Source: a bacterium (lineage in GTDB: Bacteria; Oederibacteriota; CAKKQC01). Taken from it: a stretch of DNA of 64,000 nucleotides. The translations under genes were made by a program, and so were the position numbers. The notes under the pieces were generated by a model, which worked only from the letters and a program-made list of their open reading frames with translations, searched no databases and had not been told where the DNA came from. The stretch spans positions 153,660 to 217,659 of the forward strand of contig CAKKQC010000040.1 of NCBI GenBank assembly GCA_919901855.1, in the 5' to 3' direction. Of the stretch, positions 61,372 to 64,000 are shown piece by piece (the stretch's first letter is position 1; every line of letters starts with the position of its first letter).

Positions 61372-63168
61372 ATGGGGCTGTTCCTCGCGGTCGCCACCCC
61401 GCTCTGGGCCCTGTACCTCCGGCATTTCGCACCCACGGTCGCGCTCGAGGACTCGGGGGAGATGATCCGCGCCGCCCTCGCGCTCGGGATCACGCACGAG
61501 CCGGGGTACCCGCTATACGTCCTCGCGGGCCATCTGGCGGCCCTCCTGCCCGTTGGGTGTGTCGCGTTCCGGCTGAACCTCGTCTCGGCGACGGCCTCGG
61601 CGCTGGCCGCGGGGACGCTCGCGTGCCTGGCGCGCCGGCTCCTGCTGGACCCCGCGCGCCCGGCCTGTGCCCCGGCGGTGGCGTGGGGTTGTGCGGCCGC
61701 CGCGGGCTGGGCGCTCGGGCTCGCGCCCACGATCTGGTGGGAGTCCATGTTCGCGGAGAAGTACGCCGTGAGCCTCCTCTGGTTCGTCCTGTGCCTTGCC
61801 GTCGTCGTCGCGATGACGCGCAATGAGCGTCCCGCCGGGGTGGCGCTGGCCGGCCTCGTCTTGGGGTTGGCGCTCGCGCACCACGGGCAGGCGACGTACG
61901 TCCTGCCCGGTCTCGCGGTCGCGTTGTGGGTGGTAGCTCGTCGCCATGCGACGGGCACTTGGACCGGCGCCGTCATCCGGATGGCGATCATGGGCCTCCT
62001 CGGATTCTCGGTCAAGCTGGTCTCGATCCCGATCCGGGCCGCCGCGCACCCGTGGCCGGACTGGAACCATCCTGCGGTGTACGAGCGCTGGGCCGACTAC
62101 CTATCCGCCCGGACCTACCACTTCCGGCTCTTCCGATGGGGCGTCTGGGGCACGTCGAGCCGCCTCATCGAGCACTCGACCACGGTCCTGCCGGACGAGT
62201 TCGGCTGGGCTGCCATCGTGCTCGCGGTTGCCGGGCTCTTGTGGCTGATCTATCGCCGCCAATGGCGTGACCTCGCCTGGCTACTGCCCGGGGCTACCGG
62301 AGCGGTCTTCGCCGCCGGGTTCGGGCTGGTGACCGTGTCCCTGCGGCTTTACTACATCCCCGCGTTCGCGGTCTTCGTCGTCCTGGCGGCGTTCGGGCTG
62401 GCCCGTGTCGCGGTCTTGGCCCGCTGGAGGCCGGTCCGAATGGCGCTTGCCGTCGCGGTCGTCGGCTGGCTGGGGTGGCGGCTGGCGGACCGGGTCGAGC
62501 GGGCCGACTGGAGCCGGTACTACCTTGCGCACGACAATGCCCGGAACCTGCTCGACAGCGCGGGGGAGGGGTCGATCCTGGTTGCCCACGGTGACTACGC
62601 CTATTTCCCGGTTTCGTTCGTCCGGTACGTGGATCGGCCGGAGTCGAAGACCGTCGTCGTGATGGCGAATGCCCTGCCGCCCGGCGCCTTCCCGGAGCAG
62701 GCGAAGCGGATCCAGCTCATCTACCCGCCCGAGGAGGCGGCATTCGCGGCCAAATGGCCGTGGGGCGAGGACCTGATGGCATTCGACCCCGGGAAGCCCG
62801 TCCGGTTCGCCGTGATCTTCGCCGCCATCGAGCGGGGAGCCTTCGTGACGTGCGGCCAGGCCTACGCTCCGGTCCGGCGGCAGGCGGATCTCGCGCCCGC
62901 GAGCATCCTCAAGGACCGGGCCTGGTTCCGCCGGTGGGGGAGGACCCGGGGGCTGTATGATGCTCGCATGCCCAACGACGAGCACACGCGGCAGTTGCTG
63001 GTCCGGTACCCGTTCTCGGACTACTGGCGGGCGAGACTGCTCGCTCTCCACGGCCGGTGCGCCGAGGCGATCCTGCTCTACCGGGCCGTCCTCGCGTCGC
63101 CTCCCGAGTGGCCGGTCAACCGGCCCGGCATCGTCGAAGGTCTCCGCGCGTGCGGCGGGAGGCCGTGA
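61372..63168 (+). CDS. DUF2723 (TMEM260-like) multi-pass membrane protein
   Basis: 598 residues. The N-terminal family motif reads LEDSGEMIRAALALGITHEPGYPLYVLAGHLAALLP, then VAFRLNLVSA. About 11-12 membrane segments follow to residue 400, then a periplasmic part (about 400-598; EGSILVAHGDYAYFPVSFVRYVD, VVVMANALPPGAF). The fold is that of GT-C type glycosyltransferases; a DxE-like DSGE sits in the first loop. Eukaryotic TMEM260 O-mannosylates extracellular domains, so glycosylation of exported Ig/FN3-type proteins by this protein is a possible but unproven role. ATG 61372 is chosen because membrane segment 1 begins right after it. It overlaps the next gene by ATGA. Confidence 0.85.
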   Translation: MGLFLAVATPLWALYLRHFAPTVALEDSGEMIRAALALGITHEPGYPLYVLAGHLAALLPVGCVAFRLNLVSATASALAAGTLACLARRLLLDPARPACAPAVAWGCAAAAGWALGLAPTIWWESMFAEKYAVSLLWFVLCLAVVVAMTRNERPAGVALAGLVLGLALAHHGQATYVLPGLAVALWVVARRHATGTWTGAVIRMAIMGLLGFSVKLVSIPIRAAAHPWPDWNHPAVYERWADYLSARTYHFRLFRWGVWGTSSRLIEHSTTVLPDEFGWAAIVLAVAGLLWLIYRRQWRDLAWLLPGATGAVFAAGFGLVTVSLRLYYIPAFAVFVVLAAFGLARVAVLARWRPVRMALAVAVVGWLGWRLADRVERADWSRYYLAHDNARNLLDSAGEGSILVAHGDYAYFPVSFVRYVDRPESKTVVVMANALPPGAFPEQAKRIQLIYPPEEAAFAAKWPWGEDLMAFDPGKPVRFAVIFAAIERGAFVTCGQAYAPVRRQADLAPASILKDRAWFRRWGRTRGLYDARMPNDEHTRQLLVRYPFSDYWRARLLALHGRCAEAILLYRAVLASPPEWPVNRPGIVEGLRACGGRP

Positions 63169-63434
63169 TGACGGTCCGCATCCCGGAGGAGGGCGAGATC
63201 AAGCTCGCGCACGCGTGCACGGCCGTGTACTACGGCCGTACGGTGGACGTCAGTGCCCCCGAGGACGAGGAGGTCCTGGTCCCTCTCGCCGAAGGCGCCC
63301 GGGTGGTCTCCGTCGCCGCGGTCCCGCATTCCGGGGAAGAGCAGCCGCACCGGTTCGCCGAAGGACCGGACGGCGTCCTCGTGGCCGTCCCCGCCTCGAC
63401 GGGCCCGGTCCGCTGCATCCGGATCCGGTGGTAG
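63168..63434 (+). CDS. Small protein of unknown function
   Basis: 88 residues, ATG overlapping the DUF2723 stop (ATGA), which supports its being real and translated with it. It is beta-rich (EIKLAHACTAVYYGRTVDVS, EVLVPLAEGARVVSVAAVPH) and acidic in the first half, with no signal peptide, membrane segment or known motif. I do not recognise the family. Confidence 0.5.
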   Translation: MTVRIPEEGEIKLAHACTAVYYGRTVDVSAPEDEEVLVPLAEGARVVSVAAVPHSGEEQPHRFAEGPDGVLVAVPASTGPVRCIRIRW

Positions 63435-63495
63435 GGGGGGGGAAGAGGCGCGTTAGAGCGACTGCCCCGCAACCGGCAGGTCCGTCCACTGGATC

Positions 63496-63514
63496 TTCGG
63501 CATCAATCGCCGAA
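63496..63514. other. Hairpin at the 3' end of the RHH gene
   Basis: TTCGGC (63496-63501) and GCCGAA (63509-63514) with a 7-base loop, spanning the stop of the RHH gene and lying between two converging genes. No T-run on either side; a weak bidirectional terminator at best. Confidence 0.25.
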
Positions 63515-63760
63515 CGTCAGGCGGGCGAGTTCCTCCTTAAGGCGGGCGCGTGAAGCGGGGCTCTTGGCCTGAGCGAGCCGGTCGGCCAAGGCCATGAAGC
63601 GTTTCTTCTCGTTCTCCTTGGATTCCAGCCCGAGATCGATCAGTTCGGCCAGGACGCGGCTGGCGGTCGTGTGACCCGCTTGAGCCAGCGTGCGCACGCG
63701 CTCGGCGGCGCGGGGTGGGAGCGTCACGCTCCGGCGGACGGCCCGTTCGGTTCCCGGCAT
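63503..63760 (-). CDS. Ribbon-helix-helix DNA-binding protein
   Basis: 85 residues. RRSVTLPPRAAERVRTLAQAGHTTASRVLAELIDLGLES (9-47) has the strand-helix-helix pattern of MetJ/Arc/CopG regulators. The charged helical C-terminus (ENEKKRFMALADRLAQAKSPASRARLKEELARL) could contact a partner protein. Such proteins are usually antitoxins or autoregulators. No toxin-like gene is adjacent: the next gene downstream on this strand is in the opposite direction. A dyad in its promoter suggests self-repression. TAGACT lies 6 bases before the ATG, again leaderless. Confidence 0.75.
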   Translation of the reverse strand: MPGTERAVRRSVTLPPRAAERVRTLAQAGHTTASRVLAELIDLGLESKENEKKRFMALADRLAQAKSPASRARLKEELARLTFGD

Positions 63761-63766
63761 GTCCCC

Positions 63767-63772
63767 AGTCTA
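63767..63772 (-). promoter_or_regulatory. TAGACT -10 element of the RHH gene
   Basis: Minus-strand TAGACT, six bases before ATG 63760; predicted transcription begins at the start codon itself. Confidence 0.4.
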
Positions 63773-63780
63773 CATCAAAT

Positions 63781-63797
63781 TGGTGCAACTTACACCA
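63781..63797. promoter_or_regulatory. 17-bp operator-like dyad upstream of the RHH gene
   Basis: TGGTGCAACTTACACCA: outer arms TGGTG/CACCA are perfect, and inner AA/TT also pair, with only two non-pairing positions besides the centre. It would cover the -35 position of the RHH promoter (8 bp upstream of TAGACT), as expected for an autoregulatory site. Confidence 0.55.
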
Positions 63798-63808
63798 GGA
63801 GCGTGTTT

Positions 63809-63933
63809 GGGGACACCCTTCGGATTGCCGGATTCCCGGGGCGGCTGCCGTTCAGTATTGACCCTGATGGGTGTGCGTGTGGTCCCGTCTGCAAGGTCGG
63901 CGGTTAGAATCCGGCAATCCGAAGGATGTCCCC
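63809..63933. mobile_element. 125-bp inverted-repeat element (MITE- or REP-like)
   Basis: A 26-bp end at 63809-63834 beginning GGGGACACCC is repeated in inverse orientation at 63908-63933, ending TGTCCCC, with 25 of 26 positions matching. The 73 bases between contain no gene. Long terminal inverted repeats around a short non-coding core are typical of MITEs, or of paired REP units mobilised by an IS200/RAYT-like transposase. No second copy is seen in this window, and no flanking target duplication is obvious. Confidence 0.55.
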
Positions 63934-64000
63934 GAGCTTAGAGGGCTAGCCCAAGTTCCGCAGTTGGCGCCCATCTGAGGGGAGTTTCGATCCAGAACGT
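63934..64000. other. Non-coding end of the window
   Basis: 67 bases after the inverted-repeat element. A perfect palindrome GGGCTAGCCC lies at 63943-63952. I see no gene. Confidence 0.3.

Noticed and set aside
1-64000. tRNA, rRNA, riboswitch, CRISPR array, prophage or complete insertion sequence
   Set aside because: Looked for cloverleaf-like blocks, regularly spaced short repeats and transposase or integrase genes; the only regular repeats are in-frame protein repeats of the surface-protein genes.

Overview
This is a 64 kb window of high-GC bacterial DNA with no rRNA, tRNA, CRISPR array or complete insertion sequence that I could see. Four secreted proteins (three of them with near-identical tails) end in FlgD-like Ig domains, and there is a PorV-like outer-membrane protein, a lipoprotein and a beta-barrel. 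The cell is therefore diderm and probably uses a C-terminal-domain sorting route for surface proteins. The overall style (huge FN3/CARDB/DUF11/propeller proteins with a FlgD-type tail, DUF2723 and Wzy-TPR membrane proteins) fits uncultivated lineages of the Elusimicrobiota or FCB kind. The sequence alone does not settle the phylum.

Layout. Positions 1-2796: 3' part of a secreted CARDB/DUF11 protein. Positions 2854-35058: one open reading frame of 10,734 codons, about half of the window. It encodes an exported protein with a signal peptide, 2 PPC-like domains, 12 predicted beta-propellers of four families, about 19 FN3 domains, about 10 DUF11-like domains, at least 24 CARDB-like domains and a FlgD-like tail. 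The gene was visibly built by tandem duplication: three 1.91 kb cassettes and about five and a half 1.01 kb CARDB triads. One Kelch propeller is inserted inside a DUF11 domain. Positions 35104-36959: an Nramp metal transporter and a UspA protein. Positions 37145-37477: a 110-residue sigma-70-like protein that stops after region 2, preceded by a sigma-54-like promoter and repeated motifs. Positions 37611-39626: a third FlgD-tailed surface protein. Positions 39925-46960: trpD-trpC-trpF-trpB-trpA with overlapping or nearly overlapping genes, then a GAF-GAF-HD-GYP protein and accD. trpE and trpG are absent here. Positions 46964-49566: a secreted beta-propeller protein with a FlgD-like tail, overlapping a PorV-like gene. 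Positions 49574-52740 (minus): an LpoA/LivJ-like lipoprotein and an outer-membrane barrel. Positions 52792-54051: a MEMO-family protein with an N-terminal PqqD-like domain. Positions 54098-59256 (minus): two Wzy/O-antigen-ligase-TPR proteins, a VanZ protein and a hydroxypyruvate-isomerase-like TIM barrel. Positions 59339-63434: a GH42 glycosidase, a DUF2723 membrane protein and a small unknown protein. Positions 63503-63760 (minus): an RHH regulator with its own operator-like dyad. Positions 63809-63933: a MITE-like inverted-repeat element.

How they may work together (inference). The giant protein and its relatives look like surface filaments or adhesins exported by Sec, moved over the outer membrane through the FlgD-like tail, possibly with the PorV-like protein as partner. 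The Wzy/DUF2723/GH42 genes point to surface polysaccharide work nearby. Several transcription units have a TANNNT -10 element only 6-8 nt before the start codon, so leaderless mRNAs seem common, while genes inside operons often overlap by ATGA/GTGA.
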